A program made the translations under genes and the position numbers. DNA of 64,000 nucleotides, taken from positions 3,062,001-3,126,000 of the forward strand of contig NZ_CP098323.1 in the NCBI RefSeq assembly GCF_023657595.1, in the 5' to 3' direction. Below the pieces are notes generated by a model. The model saw nothing but the letters and a program-made list of their open reading frames with translations, was not told the DNA's origin and ran no database searches. Shown one piece after another: positions 51,835-60,803 of this stretch. Every line of letters starts with the position of its first letter. Positions within the stretch are counted from its first letter, which is position 1. Origin of the DNA: Cytobacillus firmus. Lineage in GTDB: Bacteria; Bacillota; Bacilli; Bacillales; Cytobacillaceae.

Positions 51835-53883
51835 ATGAACTCTTACAGCAGTACCTTAAATGGTGTTTTCCCATCTGTCTGCTCCTTGGATTGCCCGGAT
51901 CAATGCGGCCTTTTGGTACATAAAAAAGAAGGAAAAATCGTTAAGATTGAAGGAGACCCCAATCATCCTGTCACACAGGGGAATATATGCACCAAGGTCC
52001 GCAGCATGCCTTCAAGGATTTATGATCGGAATCGGCTCAAGTATCCAATGAAGCGTGCCGGAGCCAAAGGTGAAGGGCATTTTGTACAGATTGGATGGAA
52101 AGAAGCTATAGACACGATAACATCCAGATGGAAGGACCTAATTGCCGAAAACGGTCCTGAGAGCATCCTGCCATACAGTTTTTATGGTAATATGGGCAGA
52201 TTAAGTGCAGAAGGAATGGACCGCCGTTTCTTCCATAAACTCGGAGCATCCCGTCTAGACAGGACGATTTGCCAATCTGCCGGTACAGCAGGATATGCGT
52301 ATACAATGGGAGGCAGCTTTGGGATTGACCCGGAGGATACCATCCATTCAAAGCTCATTATTTTATGGGGCATTAATGCAGTCAGCACAAACATGCATCA
52401 AATGATTCTCGCCCAGAAAGCAAGGAAAAACGGTGCGAAAATCGTTGTAATTGATGTCCATAAAAACCAGACCGGGAAAATGGCCGACTGGTTTATACCC
52501 ATTACACCCGGCACCGATACTGCTCTGGCACTTAGTATCATGCATGTTCTGTTTGCAGAAAATTTAGTGGATGAGGCCTTTCTCGAGGAGTTTACGATTG
52601 GCCATCAGGAACTTCGCGAACATGTGAAGCAATATGACCCTGAAACAGCAGCCGGGATAACAGGTGTGCCGAAAGAGGATATTATCAAATTAGCCCGTAT
52701 GTATGGAGAAACTTCCCCAGCTTTTATCCGTATCGGCAACGGGCCTCAGCATCATGACAATGGAGGAATGTGCATCCGCACCATCGCATGTCTTCCTGCC
52801 ATTACAGGACAATGGCTCATAAGGGGCGGCGGTGCCATCAAGGGAAACTCCGGCTATCTTGCTTTTAATACTGGAGCTCTTCAAAGGCCTGATCTCCTGC
52901 ACAAAAAGAATACACGCATTGTTAATATGAATCGGATTGGTTCTGCATTGCTTGAACTGGAAAAACCGATTAAATCGATGTATGTCTATGGAAGCAACCC
53001 TGCTGTTGTGGCACCGGAAGGGAATAAAGTCCGACAAGGGCTGCAAAGGGAGGATTTGTTCCTTGTGGTCCATGATCTGTTCTTAACCGAAACGGCTAAA
53101 TATGCTGATATTGTGCTTCCGGCGTCTTCTTCTTTTGAAAATACGGATATATATTCATCGTATTGGCATCACTACATGCAAATACAGGAGCCAGTCATTG
53201 AACCTTACGGCGAGTCAAAGTCAAATGTCGAAGTGTTTCGGCTTCTTGCAGAAGGAATGGGCTATCATGATGCGGTATTTTATGAAACGGAAGAAGAAAT
53301 GATTAATGCCGCATTGGATTTTCCAGCTAACCCTTTCATTGAAGAAATCAATGCTGAATCCCTAAGGAAAAACAAGTTTATCAAAGCGAGGGTAAAACCG
53401 CTGTTTCCCGGCAGGCTCCCCACGCCAAGCGGAAAAATTGAATTATATTCGCAGGGAATGAAAGATGATGGACATCCTCCTTTGCCTACCTATATACAGC
53501 TGAAGGAAGACGACACCTTCCCGTTTTTATTTGTGCCTGCACCCAATCATAACTTTTTGAATTCAACCTTTTCACATAATGAAAAACATGCAGCTATGGA
53601 GAAGGAGCCCCGCATTCACTTGAATAGTAAGGATGCGAAGAATGCTGGTATTGAGGATGGTGAGATAGTCCGCATTTGGAATGAGCGCGGAGAATGCGAA
53701 CTCAAAGCGGCTGTTGGGGAGCTTGTCCTTCCAGGCACGGCAGTTTCTCAGGGAATCTGGGCAGATATTCCGGGAACCAAACATTTGGTCAATTCGCTGA
53801 CACCGGACCGTCTTTCCGATATGGGCGGCGGTGCCGTGTTCTTTTCAGGCCGGGTAAACGTTTCGAAAATCATAATAGAATAA
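51835..53883 (+). CDS. Molybdopterin-dependent oxidoreductase (YyaE-like)
   Basis: 682 residues from the ATG at 51835 (MNSYSSTLNGVFPSVCSLDC); AAGGAG lies 9 nt before it, while an in-frame ATG at 51814 has no site. [4Fe-4S] ligands Cys16-x3-Cys20-x3-Cys24 and Cys52 (GNICTKVR) are present. DMSO-reductase-family segments follow: YSFYGNMGRLSAEGMDRRFF, then LIILWGINAVSTNMHQMI and VVHDLFLTETAKYADIVLPA. The C-terminal barrel is RIWNERGECELKAAVGE. There is no Tat signal, so it acts in the cytoplasm. The substrate is unknown. Divergent from the DegU-like gene. Confidence 0.88.
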   Translation: MNSYSSTLNGVFPSVCSLDCPDQCGLLVHKKEGKIVKIEGDPNHPVTQGNICTKVRSMPSRIYDRNRLKYPMKRAGAKGEGHFVQIGWKEAIDTITSRWKDLIAENGPESILPYSFYGNMGRLSAEGMDRRFFHKLGASRLDRTICQSAGTAGYAYTMGGSFGIDPEDTIHSKLIILWGINAVSTNMHQMILAQKARKNGAKIVVIDVHKNQTGKMADWFIPITPGTDTALALSIMHVLFAENLVDEAFLEEFTIGHQELREHVKQYDPETAAGITGVPKEDIIKLARMYGETSPAFIRIGNGPQHHDNGGMCIRTIACLPAITGQWLIRGGGAIKGNSGYLAFNTGALQRPDLLHKKNTRIVNMNRIGSALLELEKPIKSMYVYGSNPAVVAPEGNKVRQGLQREDLFLVVHDLFLTETAKYADIVLPASSSFENTDIYSSYWHHYMQIQEPVIEPYGESKSNVEVFRLLAEGMGYHDAVFYETEEEMINAALDFPANPFIEEINAESLRKNKFIKARVKPLFPGRLPTPSGKIELYSQGMKDDGHPPLPTYIQLKEDDTFPFLFVPAPNHNFLNSTFSHNEKHAAMEKEPRIHLNSKDAKNAGIEDGEIVRIWNERGECELKAAVGELVLPGTAVSQGIWADIPGTKHLVNSLTPDRLSDMGGGAVFFSGRVNVSKIIIE

Positions 53884-53908
53884 CCCCTGCAAAAATGCAG
53901 GGGTTTTT
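53884..53908 (+). terminator. Terminator of the molybdopterin oxidoreductase gene
   Basis: CCCCTGC and GCAGGGG on a 6-nt loop followed by TTTTTG, immediately after the stop. Confidence 0.85.
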
Positions 53909-53913
53909 GTATG

Positions 53914-54447
53914 CTATGAAGCATTGTTATTCTTAAAATTAAGATCATCTATGTATGAATGCATATCCGCTTTGTTCTTTAATACAACGACCTTTTTTCC
54001 TTCTGCAGCAAACCTGTCAAGCCGCTCAGCCATTTTCTTTTTACGGAGTTCGTATGTTGTCACAATGAATTTAATAAACTTCCAGTCCATTTTCTCCGTG
54101 CACCCGGCAGCCATATCTGGCCGGGTTTTGCCAAGATTGGTCACCCACCTTTTTAATACCCTGTACAGACAGAGATACAGGGGAATTTCCAGATATATGA
54201 CTGTATCACATGCCGCTGCCCTGATTTCAAAAGTATTGCTGTAATTGCCTTCAATAATCCACTGCTTTTTTTTTACTATTTCACGCTGTGCATCCGAAAA
54301 TTCCTGAAGCTCCCTTTCCACCCAGCCGGGCTTCCAGTATAAAACATCAAGATGATGTACCTCAATGCCTGTTTTCTCGCCCAATTTTCTGGCGAAGGTT
54401 GATTTTCCTGCGCCTGCTGAAGTCCCAATCACCATCACTCTTTTCAA
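53914..54447 (-). CDS. P-loop NTPase, adenylate kinase-like (FlaR/topology modulation type)
   Basis: 177 residues from a TTG with AAGGTGATTATT upstream. Walker A is VIGTSAGAGKSTFARKL at residues 6-22. HHLDVLYWKPGWVERELQEF and WIIEGNYSNTFEIRAAACDT are landmarks of the FlaR/topology-modulation group, a branch of the nucleoside monophosphate kinase fold. A Lys/Arg-rich lid (RVLKRWVTNLGKTRPDMAAG) follows. Phosphorylation substrate is unknown, and the old name about DNA topology is not good evidence of function. Confidence 0.78.
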   Translation of the reverse strand: MKRVMVIGTSAGAGKSTFARKLGEKTGIEVHHLDVLYWKPGWVERELQEFSDAQREIVKKKQWIIEGNYSNTFEIRAAACDTVIYLEIPLYLCLYRVLKRWVTNLGKTRPDMAAGCTEKMDWKFIKFIVTTYELRKKKMAERLDRFAAEGKKVVVLKNKADMHSYIDDLNFKNNNAS

Positions 54448-54554
54448 ATAATCACCTTCCCTTGCCGAATCCGCTTAATTACATTCAACATCTGTGCTTA
54501 TATTCCCTCTTTAAAAGCCAAAGTTATTCTTACTTAAAAATTCATCCTAATAAG

Positions 54555-54563
54555 TGCTATAAT
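54555..54563 (+). promoter_or_regulatory. Extended -10 promoter of the YitT-family gene
   Basis: TGCTATAAT: TG-N plus a perfect TATAAT, 34 nt before the ATG. A weak -35 (TTAAAA) lies 18 nt upstream of it. Confidence 0.5.
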
Positions 54564-54596
54564 ATGTAAGTATTTTAAATAGAGGGGCATGATTAT

Positions 54597-55463
54597 ATGG
54601 CATTAACGAAGAAAAAACGGGTAGTAAAAGAGATAAAACAGCTAATCATGATCACGATAGGTGCGATGATTGCAGCAGCAGGACTTGAGTTTTTCCTCGT
54701 TCCGAACAGCATCCTTGATGGCGGTGTTATTGGTCTATCCATAATTGCCGCAGAGCTGACCGGGATGACCATGAGTATATTTTTAATCCTTCTTAACCTC
54801 CCATTTCTTTATATTGGCTACCGCAAAATAGGAATGAAATTCACGATACATACCTTATTCGGAGTAATTGTTTTATCCGCAAGTACCGCATATCTCCATC
54901 ATTTTGAGCCTGTTACAGATGATTTATTTCTGGCAACAGTCATTGGAGCAGTCATTCTGGGAACAGGGGTTGGCCTTGTGATCAGAACTGGCGGAGCTTT
55001 GGATGGATCAGAGATTATCGCCATCCTGGTCAGCAAGAAGCGTCCGGTATCTGTCGGCCAATTTATCATGATTGTCAACGTATTTATCTTTATACTTGCA
55101 GCTTTCCTCGTTTTCAGCTGGGAAACAGCCATGTACTCCATTATCACCTATTATATTGCTTACAAAATGATTGATATCGTTGTAGAAGGTATAGAAGAGC
55201 TGAAGTCGGTTACGATCATTTCTGATGTGCCTGAAGAAATCTCATCAGAGCTCCAAAAGCAATTGGGACGCGGAATGACTTATATTCAGGGCCAGGGTGT
55301 TTTTACCGGAGAGCCTAAAAAGATCATCTATACAATTGTAACAAGGATTGAGTTATCCACGCTCCGTTCCATTGTGGAAGATATTGATCCCAGGGCATTA
55401 GTGGCTATTGAAAATATTGCCGATGTCAGCGGCAGCAATTTTGATAAAGGTACAGCGCACTAA
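54597..55463 (+). CDS. YitT/DUF161 family membrane protein
   Basis: 288 residues. Five or six membrane segments fill the first 190 residues (LIMITIGAMIAAAGLEFFLV, MSIFLILLNLPFLYIGY). VPNSILDGGVIGLSIIAAEL and GTGVGLVIRTGGALDGSEII are the repeated glycine-rich family motifs. A soluble DUF2179 domain ends the protein (VTIISDVPEEISSELQKQLG to ENIADVSG). The family is common in Firmicutes and thought to be a transporter or regulator, but not defined. AGAGGGG precedes the ATG. Confidence 0.86.
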   Translation: MALTKKKRVVKEIKQLIMITIGAMIAAAGLEFFLVPNSILDGGVIGLSIIAAELTGMTMSIFLILLNLPFLYIGYRKIGMKFTIHTLFGVIVLSASTAYLHHFEPVTDDLFLATVIGAVILGTGVGLVIRTGGALDGSEIIAILVSKKRPVSVGQFIMIVNVFIFILAAFLVFSWETAMYSIITYYIAYKMIDIVVEGIEELKSVTIISDVPEEISSELQKQLGRGMTYIQGQGVFTGEPKKIIYTIVTRIELSTLRSIVEDIDPRALVAIENIADVSGSNFDKGTAH

Positions 55464-55469
55464 TAAGAA

Positions 55470-55800
55470 AAGCGCAAGCGCCTTGCCCACGAAGGAACGC
55501 AGACTAAGAACGCCACGTCCTCCCAAAAGCTGCCGCTTTCGGTCGTGCGATGTATCGCTGCCGTAGCTTTCCTTGTCCTGTGGCAACGTCTGCATGACCC
55601 GCATCCTGCGGGCCTCAGGCATAAGACGGTTCCTGTAAGAAGGCGTTTTTCCTTCTGAAAGGAAACGGCTTATGAGCCCGAGTCCCTAGGAGCCGAAACA
55701 AGACAAGCTTGTGACCTCGAGGGGGTAGGCGCTCCTACTAAAAGCTAACGCTTTTCACCGTGCGATGATGATGCTGTCGAAGCGTTCCTTGTGGAGCTAG
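55470..55800. repeat. Large GC-rich structured intergenic element
   Basis: About 330 bp, far richer in G and C than its surroundings, directly after the YitT gene. It begins AAAAGCGCAAGCGCCTTG and contains many short inverted repeats: CCCGCATCCTGCGGG, GAAGGCGTTTTTCCTTC, AAAAGCTAACGCTTTT, and CTGCCGCTTTCGG-like blocks. GCGCC near the start is answered by GGCGC near 55728. No coding frame is credible. Elements that open with AAGCGC..GCGCC are frequent between Bacillaceae genes; whether this is a mobile remnant or a structured RNA is not known. Confidence 0.6.
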
Positions 55801-55847
55801 ACAGTAATCGACGTTCAAAAATTATATACTTTCTTATCTTTTAAAAA

Positions 55848-55889
55848 AAGCAGCCTCCCTCACACATTCATCAGTGCGGGAAACTGCTT
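55848..55889 (-). terminator. Terminator of the ZIP transporter gene
   Basis: Minus-strand AAGCAG and CTGCTT, extended by TCCC/GGGA, then TTTTTTTAAAAG. Confidence 0.65.
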
Positions 55890-55894
55890 TTTTG

Positions 55895-56704
55895 TTATAT
55901 AAACAGCAGCAGGCTGAGCGCCATGACGGCCATCCCTGCCACAAGACCATAAATGGAGGTATGAGCTTCATCATACTTCTTGGCAGCCGGCAATAATTCA
56001 TCAAGTGAAATGAACACCATTATTCCGGCAACTGCGGCAAAAATGATACCAAACATGACATCGTTTAAATATGGCATTAAAATCAAGTAGGCCACTAATG
56101 CGCCAACCGGCTCTGACAGCCCTGATAAAAATGAGAGTTTAAAAGCCTTCTTCTTGCTTCCTGTGGCATAATAGACAGGAACTGAGACAGCAATCCCCTC
56201 TGGTATATTATGAATGGCAATGGCTGCCGCAATGGCGATTCCAAGCGAAGGATCCTGGAGTGCAGAAGTAAATGTTGCAATTCCTTCCGGGAAGTTATGA
56301 ATCGCAATCGCCAATGCCGCAAAGGTCCCCATTTTTAAGAGTGCCGGATCCTTGACGGTGTTTCCGGAATCATTCATTTCTTCAACTGTCCTCACTTCAT
56401 GGGGATTATCCTTTTTAGGAATAAACCGGTCAATTATTGCAATAAGGAGAATCCCCCCAAAAAAACCTCCAACAGTTGCCCAGTTTCCGCTTACTTGACC
56501 TAATGCTCCTACAAGTGCATCTTTGGCTTTTACAAAGATTTCAATCATGGAGACATAAATCATCACTCCTGCGGAAAAGCCAAGTGCCAATGATAAAAAC
56601 TTCGTATTCGTTCTAGAAGTAAAAAAAGCCATTAAACTGCCAATACCTGTCGCTAAGCCGGCAAACAAAGTAAGACCTAATGCAAATAATACTTCCTGCG
56701 ACAT
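55895..56704 (-). CDS. ZIP-family metal transporter (ZupT-like)
   Basis: 269 residues with eight membrane segments. The two metal-site motifs are [14 protein letters not shown] (about 135-148) and [14 protein letters not shown] (about 161-174), each with His, Asn, Glu as in ZupT. A polar loop ([20 protein letters not shown]) separates segments 3 and 4. It imports divalent metals such as zinc, iron or manganese. A 16-bp palindrome at 56813-56828, upstream of the gene, may be the site of a metal-responsive repressor. GGAGAGAGTGAA precedes the ATG. Confidence 0.88.
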   Translation of the reverse strand: MSQEVLFALGLTLFAGLATGIGSLMAFFTSRTNTKFLSLALGFSAGVMIYVSMIEIFVKAKDALVGALGQVSGNWATVGGFFGGILLIAIIDRFIPKKDNPHEVRTVEEMNDSGNTVKDPALLKMGTFAALAIAIHNFPEGIATFTSALQDPSLGIAIAAAIAIHNIPEGIAVSVPVYYATGSKKKAFKLSFLSGLSEPVGALVAYLILMPYLNDVMFGIIFAAVAGIMVFISLDELLPAAKKYDEAHTSIYGLVAGMAVMALSLLLFI

Positions 56705-56812
56705 TTCACTCTCTCCTTTTTCTCTATTGCCAAAAAGTTTCTCCAGGGCAACTTTTGCGTTAAAAAAATATATATGCCAAATTACTATAAGTATATGCGC
56801 CTAACTTAAAAA

Positions 56813-56828
56813 GTTTACTTTGGTAAAC
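56813..56828. promoter_or_regulatory. Palindrome upstream of the ZIP transporter gene
   Basis: GTTTACTTTGGTAAAC: 6-bp perfect arms around TTTG, flanked by A/T-rich AA..TT. It sits 109-124 nt upstream of the ATG, overlapping where a -35 would fall for a TATACT -10 on the minus strand. It could be a metalloregulator operator; the class is not identified. Confidence 0.4.
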
Positions 56829-56934
56829 ATTTTATCTCCAACCCAAACCAAAAGCAATAAAAAAGGACTATTCGATTATTTTTTCTTCAATATTATAAGA
56901 AGGATTGAGGAAAATGTGCATAAAAAAACAAAAA

Positions 56935-56958
56935 CCTTCGCCCTTTAAGCAGCGAAGG
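56935..56958 (-). terminator. Terminator of the glycosyltransferase gene
   Basis: CCTTCGC and GCGAAGG on a 10-nt loop, then TTTTTGTTTTTTTATG on the minus strand. The arm overlaps the last region before the stop at 56960. Confidence 0.75.
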
Positions 56959-56959
56959 A

Positions 56960-58312
56960 TCATTCCCAGACTCGTTTTGATTTGAAAAGTTCCTGAAGGT
57001 ACCCCCATACAGATATGGGTGACATGATCATTTGATAGAACAGGATAAACGTAAAGAATCCTAAAATATTCTTTCTGACTTTCAGATTCAGATTTTTAAA
57101 CACATAATGCTTTTGATACATGTATAAGATTCCGTAGCTTAACATGGTAAGCGGCAGCACAAACAAGGTCATCGGGCCAACTATCCAGAAGTAGCCGAAG
57201 AACGCAAGCATTAATCCGGGAATCCAGAAAAAAGTATACATCATATCCAGATATGGCATAACCAGGTTAACACCTGTTAAATATTTTGTGTATATTTGCG
57301 GCTGATTCCATGGCTTGATTTCATTCAGGCCTTCAATCATTCCCCTTGCCCACCTTGATCTTTGCTTTGCAAAGTGGGATAACGTAGAAGGAACATCTGT
57401 AAAAGCTGCAGCCAGCGGCTCAAAATATACTTTCCATTCCTTCTGAAGCAGCCTCCAAGTCAATACAATATCTTCGCCAATGGCATCTGGCCAGCCATTT
57501 ACCTGGCGGACGGAGTCAGTTTTGTATAAACTGAAAGCCCCCTGTGCAACCAGTGTTCCCTGATATAACCCCTGCAGTCTTTTTATTGAGGCTATACCCA
57601 GGTAATAGTCCCACTCCTGTGTTTTCGTCAAAAGGTTTTCCCGGCTATTGCGTACAAGCATCGAGCCCGCTACCGCACACACCTCTTCAGGACTGCTTTC
57701 CATGCGTGATACTAAAAAGCGGACAGCTGAAGGGTGCAGCAGGGTATCTGCATCAAGTGTGATAACATATTCTGTTGTCACATGCTGAAGGCCTTTATTT
57801 AATGCATGGAATTTCCCGGTCTTTGGTTCCTTCAAAATATCAATCGCAAGGTTAAGCTCTTTTTGTGCTCTTACTATTTCAAGGTGAGTATTGTCTGTAG
57901 AACGATTGTCTATAACGATGACCTTAATCTTCCCATGATAGTCCTGGCCTGCCACATAGCTTAACGTTTGAAAGATTGTTTTTTCTTCATTGAAGGCGGC
58001 TACCAGCAATGTCACTTCCTTATCAGGATCCGGATTCTTAAAAGATGGCTGCCTGTCCAAAAGCAGGCTCATCAACAGAAAGGCATTCATATAGCCCGGT
58101 ACATAGGCAATACCCCCAATAATAAGAATGCTGATCGGGAGTGTGACAATGTCTGATAGATCCTTCAGCCAGGGCAATGATAGATATATAGAAAAAGCCA
58201 TCCATAATAGAGAAATCAGGTGACTTATGACAAATTTCTTATTTATGGATAAATAAACTTTATTTCTCCTGCGTTTTATGAACGGATCTGCAGGGATGGA
58301 ACTCGGCTCCAT
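56960..58312 (-). CDS. Membrane glycosyltransferase family 2
   Basis: 450 residues. Two N-terminal and about three C-terminal membrane segments frame a cytoplasmic GT2 domain. Catalytic landmarks are VIDNRSTDNT, the DxD-type TLDADTLLHP, IGEDIVLTWRL (general base), and KQRSRWARGM, which is the Q/RxxRW motif of processive synthases. This layout is like IcaA, hyaluronan or cellulose-like synthases. It likely extends or transfers a sugar across the membrane. No partner deacetylase or export genes lie nearby, so the polymer is unknown. Confidence 0.86.
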   Translation of the reverse strand: MEPSSIPADPFIKRRRNKVYLSINKKFVISHLISLLWMAFSIYLSLPWLKDLSDIVTLPISILIIGGIAYVPGYMNAFLLMSLLLDRQPSFKNPDPDKEVTLLVAAFNEEKTIFQTLSYVAGQDYHGKIKVIVIDNRSTDNTHLEIVRAQKELNLAIDILKEPKTGKFHALNKGLQHVTTEYVITLDADTLLHPSAVRFLVSRMESSPEEVCAVAGSMLVRNSRENLLTKTQEWDYYLGIASIKRLQGLYQGTLVAQGAFSLYKTDSVRQVNGWPDAIGEDIVLTWRLLQKEWKVYFEPLAAAFTDVPSTLSHFAKQRSRWARGMIEGLNEIKPWNQPQIYTKYLTGVNLVMPYLDMMYTFFWIPGLMLAFFGYFWIVGPMTLFVLPLTMLSYGILYMYQKHYVFKNLNLKVRKNILGFFTFILFYQMIMSPISVWGYLQELFKSKRVWE

Positions 58313-58416
58313 AGGTTCACCCTCAATGAATATAGTTAATTAAAAAATATAGTATTTTATCATTTAAGTAACCTGGTAATTTATACTATCCTTCAAGGCA
58401 GAAGCACCGGCAAAAA

Positions 58417-58435
58417 GAGCAGCCTTAGACTGCTC
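58417..58435 (-). terminator. Terminator of the pirin gene
   Basis: GAGCAG and CTGCTC on a 7-nt loop, followed by TTTTTGCC on the minus strand, 12 nt after the stop. Confidence 0.7.
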
Positions 58436-58447
58436 CTGACCCGTATC

Positions 58448-59293
58448 TTATTTTAGAAAGGTACCATTCATATATTCCTTATAAGCGGTCCGTATTTCTT
58501 CTTCCGTATTCATGACAAACGGTCCACGGGCCACAACCTGTTCTTTGACCGGCTCACCTGCATATAGCAGAAAACGCATTTGCTCTTCGGCTTTAACGGC
58601 TATTTCGCTTTCACCGTTCCTGCCTTCCCCCAATTCAAGGACCTGGCCATTGGCCCCATGAACTTCATTTTCTCCAAAAATACCGCTGCCCTCTATAATA
58701 TAAATAAAGCCTTTGTAGCTGCCAGGCAGTTCCTGTGAAGCTGCAGCGCCTTTTTCCATCCTTACTTCAACCATTGTGACAGGCACATGATTTAAGGTTG
58801 GTGATACAACTCCTCTAGAGGAACCGGAGAAGACTTTAAAAACTGCACCCTCTTCCTCCCGGGCAGGTACTTCACTGCCTTTAAGGTTTTGGTATCTTGG
58901 TGCTGTCATTTTCTTTTCCCGTGGAAGATTGATCCACAGCTGCAGCGAATGGGCAGTAATTCCTTCAGATGGCACTTCATTATGAACGACACCGCTCCCT
59001 GCTGTCATCCATTGAACATCACCAGGACCTAACAAACCGCCCTCACCTGAATGGCTGTCATAGTGCTCAATGGCCCCTTCAATGACATAAGTTACCGTCT
59101 CAATCCCGCAATGGGGATGAATGTCAAACGCTCCCTTTTGAAACTTATCTTCCATCATCAGCAGAAAGGGGTCATACTTCTCCCAATTTCCCGGTTCTAT
59201 CACAGGACCTGCTGCATGAATGGGACTGTGCTCCTGCAATTTTACTTTCCTGATGGAAGCAATCTCCCGCTTTGTTACTTTTTCATTCTGCAT
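58448..59293 (-). CDS. Pirin family protein
   Basis: 281 residues from the ATG at 59293 (MQNEKVTKREIASIRKVKLQ); the frame is open 31 codons more, but GGGGAG precedes this ATG and the longer version overlaps the WrbA gene. Two cupin barrels: the metal site is HPHCGIETVTYVIEGAIEHY near residue 58, with His and Glu ligands, and SGVVHNEVP. Some pirins oxidise quercetin-type phenolics. Bacterial pirins respond to electrophile stress, which fits the WrbA and Mhq-like neighbours. Confidence 0.86.
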   Translation of the reverse strand: MQNEKVTKREIASIRKVKLQEHSPIHAAGPVIEPGNWEKYDPFLLMMEDKFQKGAFDIHPHCGIETVTYVIEGAIEHYDSHSGEGGLLGPGDVQWMTAGSGVVHNEVPSEGITAHSLQLWINLPREKKMTAPRYQNLKGSEVPAREEEGAVFKVFSGSSRGVVSPTLNHVPVTMVEVRMEKGAAASQELPGSYKGFIYIIEGSGIFGENEVHGANGQVLELGEGRNGESEIAVKAEEQMRFLLYAGEPVKEQVVARGPFVMNTEEEIRTAYKEYMNGTFLK

Positions 59294-59321
59294 CCGCCAT
59301 TTCTCCCCTTTATATGTAAAA

Positions 59322-59346
59322 GGAGCAATTGCAAAACAATTGCTCC
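59322..59346 (-). terminator. Terminator of the WrbA gene
   Basis: GGAGCAATTG and CAATTGCTCC, a perfect 10-bp stem on a 5-nt loop, then TTTTACAT on the minus strand. Confidence 0.7.
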
Positions 59347-59354
59347 CTCTATGA

Positions 59355-60020
59355 TTATTGATTACCTCTTTTAATCCACCCAGCAACAGTGACAGTTCTT
59401 TTCGCCTGATGTTTAACAGCTTCCTTCACATCTTCAATCATTTTTCCATCCTGGCCAACCGTTACGCTTGTTCCATATGGATTGCCGCCAGCTCCGAAAA
59501 GAACCGGATCCGTATAACCAGGAGCAGCCACAATCGCACCCCAATGGTACATCGTAGTATAAAGTGAAAGAATCGTTGCTTCCTGGCCGCCATGCGGATT
59601 TTGTGCTGATGTCATTGCACTAACTGCCTTATTCGCAAGCTTTCCTTTTGCCCAGAGACCGCCAGTTGTATCAAGGAACTGCTTCATTTGGGAAGGCATA
59701 TTGCCGAAACGGGTCGGTACGCTGAATATAATGGCGTCTGCCCATTCAAGATCGTCCGGCTTAATTTCAGGCACATCCTTTGTCGCCTCGACAGTAGCTT
59801 TCCATGCAGGATTGCCTTCAATTGCTGATTGCGGCGCCAGTTCCGGGACCTTAAAAACTTTAACTTCCGCACCAGCTTCTTTGCCGCCTTCCTCCGCCCA
59901 TTTAGACAATTGATAGTTTGTTCCGCCCATGCTGTAAAAAATGACTGCCAATTTTACATTTTCCATATTAATCGTCTCCTTTTTAGTTGAATTTCCAAAT
60001 AACCTTGATAGGATACCCAT
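59355..60020 (-). CDS. wrbA: NAD(P)H:quinone oxidoreductase, WrbA type IV
   Basis: 221 residues from ATG at 60020 (MGILSRLFGNSTKKETINME), with GAAGGGAG; a second ATG at 59966 (MENVKLAVIFYSMGG) also has AAAGGAG and gives 203 residues, closer to classical WrbA. Flavodoxin fold: FYSMGGTNYQLSKWAEEG binds FMN phosphate, and FSVPTRFGNMPSQMKQFLDT and SAQNPHGGQEATILSLYTTM are hallmarks. It reduces quinones by two electrons and so avoids semiquinones. Members with an N-terminal LSRLFG tag occur in Bacillaceae. Confidence 0.9.
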   Translation of the reverse strand: MGILSRLFGNSTKKETINMENVKLAVIFYSMGGTNYQLSKWAEEGGKEAGAEVKVFKVPELAPQSAIEGNPAWKATVEATKDVPEIKPDDLEWADAIIFSVPTRFGNMPSQMKQFLDTTGGLWAKGKLANKAVSAMTSAQNPHGGQEATILSLYTTMYHWGAIVAAPGYTDPVLFGAGGNPYGTSVTVGQDGKMIEDVKEAVKHQAKRTVTVAGWIKRGNQ

Positions 60021-60075
60021 GATAGCACTCCCTTCTTTCATTCTCTTCCCTTATTATTCATTAGATTAACTATTA

Positions 60076-60678
60076 TTAAATTTTTTTATACCATCGGGCT
60101 GCAGCCTGCACTTCACCCATGGTTAATTGATGGCCAAAACTTTCCCAGTGAAGCTCGACTTTCGCTCCTGCACTTTCCAATAATGACTGTAAATCAGTGG
60201 ATTCTTCTGCAGGACAAATCGGATCATTGGTCCCAGCCGCGATAAATACTGATGTTCCGCTGAGATCAGGTAATTCAGCACCACGCCTTGGAACCATTGG
60301 ATGATGCAGAATCGCTGCTTTTAAGGCGTTTTCATGATGAAATAATAAGCTTCCTGCAATATTAGCTCCATTTGAATAGCCGATTGCCACAATGTTGTCT
60401 CGTTCAAAACCGTATTTCTGTGCGGCTTCATCTAAAAAGCCGTTTAATTCTTTTGTGCGAAAAAGCAGATCTTCTTCATCAAAGACACCTTCTGCCAGCC
60501 TGCGGAAAAATCTTGGCATCCCATTCTCCAGCACATTACCGCGCACACTTAGAACAGAAGCCTCCGGATCAATATGACCTGCAAGCGGAAGCAGGTCAGT
60601 TTCTGTACCTCCCGTTCCGTGAAGCAGCAATAATACAGGCTTGGAAGGATCTTTTCCTTTTTGAAAAATATGTTTCAT
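60076..60678 (-). CDS. Alpha/beta hydrolase, MhqD-like
   Basis: 200 residues. LLLHGTGGTETDLLPLAGHI gives the oxyanion-hole loop; GYSNGANIAGSLLF is the nucleophile elbow (G-x-S-x-G variant GYSNG, Ser about 105). The acid is in AAGTNDPICP and the His in WESFGHQLTMGEVQ. B. subtilis MhqD (YodD) is a hydrolase induced by methylhydroquinone with the MhqE dioxygenase. The neighbouring ring-cleaving dioxygenase and WrbA support the same role here. A long hairpin separates it from the dioxygenase gene. Confidence 0.8.
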   Translation of the reverse strand: MKHIFQKGKDPSKPVLLLLHGTGGTETDLLPLAGHIDPEASVLSVRGNVLENGMPRFFRRLAEGVFDEEDLLFRTKELNGFLDEAAQKYGFERDNIVAIGYSNGANIAGSLLFHHENALKAAILHHPMVPRRGAELPDLSGTSVFIAAGTNDPICPAEESTDLQSLLESAGAKVELHWESFGHQLTMGEVQAAARWYKKI

Positions 60679-60711
60679 CGTATCTTCCTCTCTTTGTTTT
60701 ATCGCAGTCTA

Positions 60712-60780
60712 ACGGGCAGTAAGACCCCCACTTCAAGACTCAGAGGAATCAAAGGAGGATATGGGGGTCAAACTGCCCGT
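60712..60780. repeat. Long perfect hairpin element upstream of the MhqD-like gene
   Basis: ACGGGCAGT-aa-GACCCCCA (60712-60730) is the exact reverse complement of TGGGGGTC-aa-ACTGCCCGT (60762-60780) apart from the symmetrical AA/AA internal loop. The 31-nt loop holds TCAGAGGAATCAAAGGAGGA. It lies 33 nt before the hydrolase start. It is not a terminator (no T run) and looks like a short dispersed palindromic element. Confidence 0.65.
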
Positions 60781-60803
60781 AAAGGCCCGATTGGTTCAAC
60801 TAA

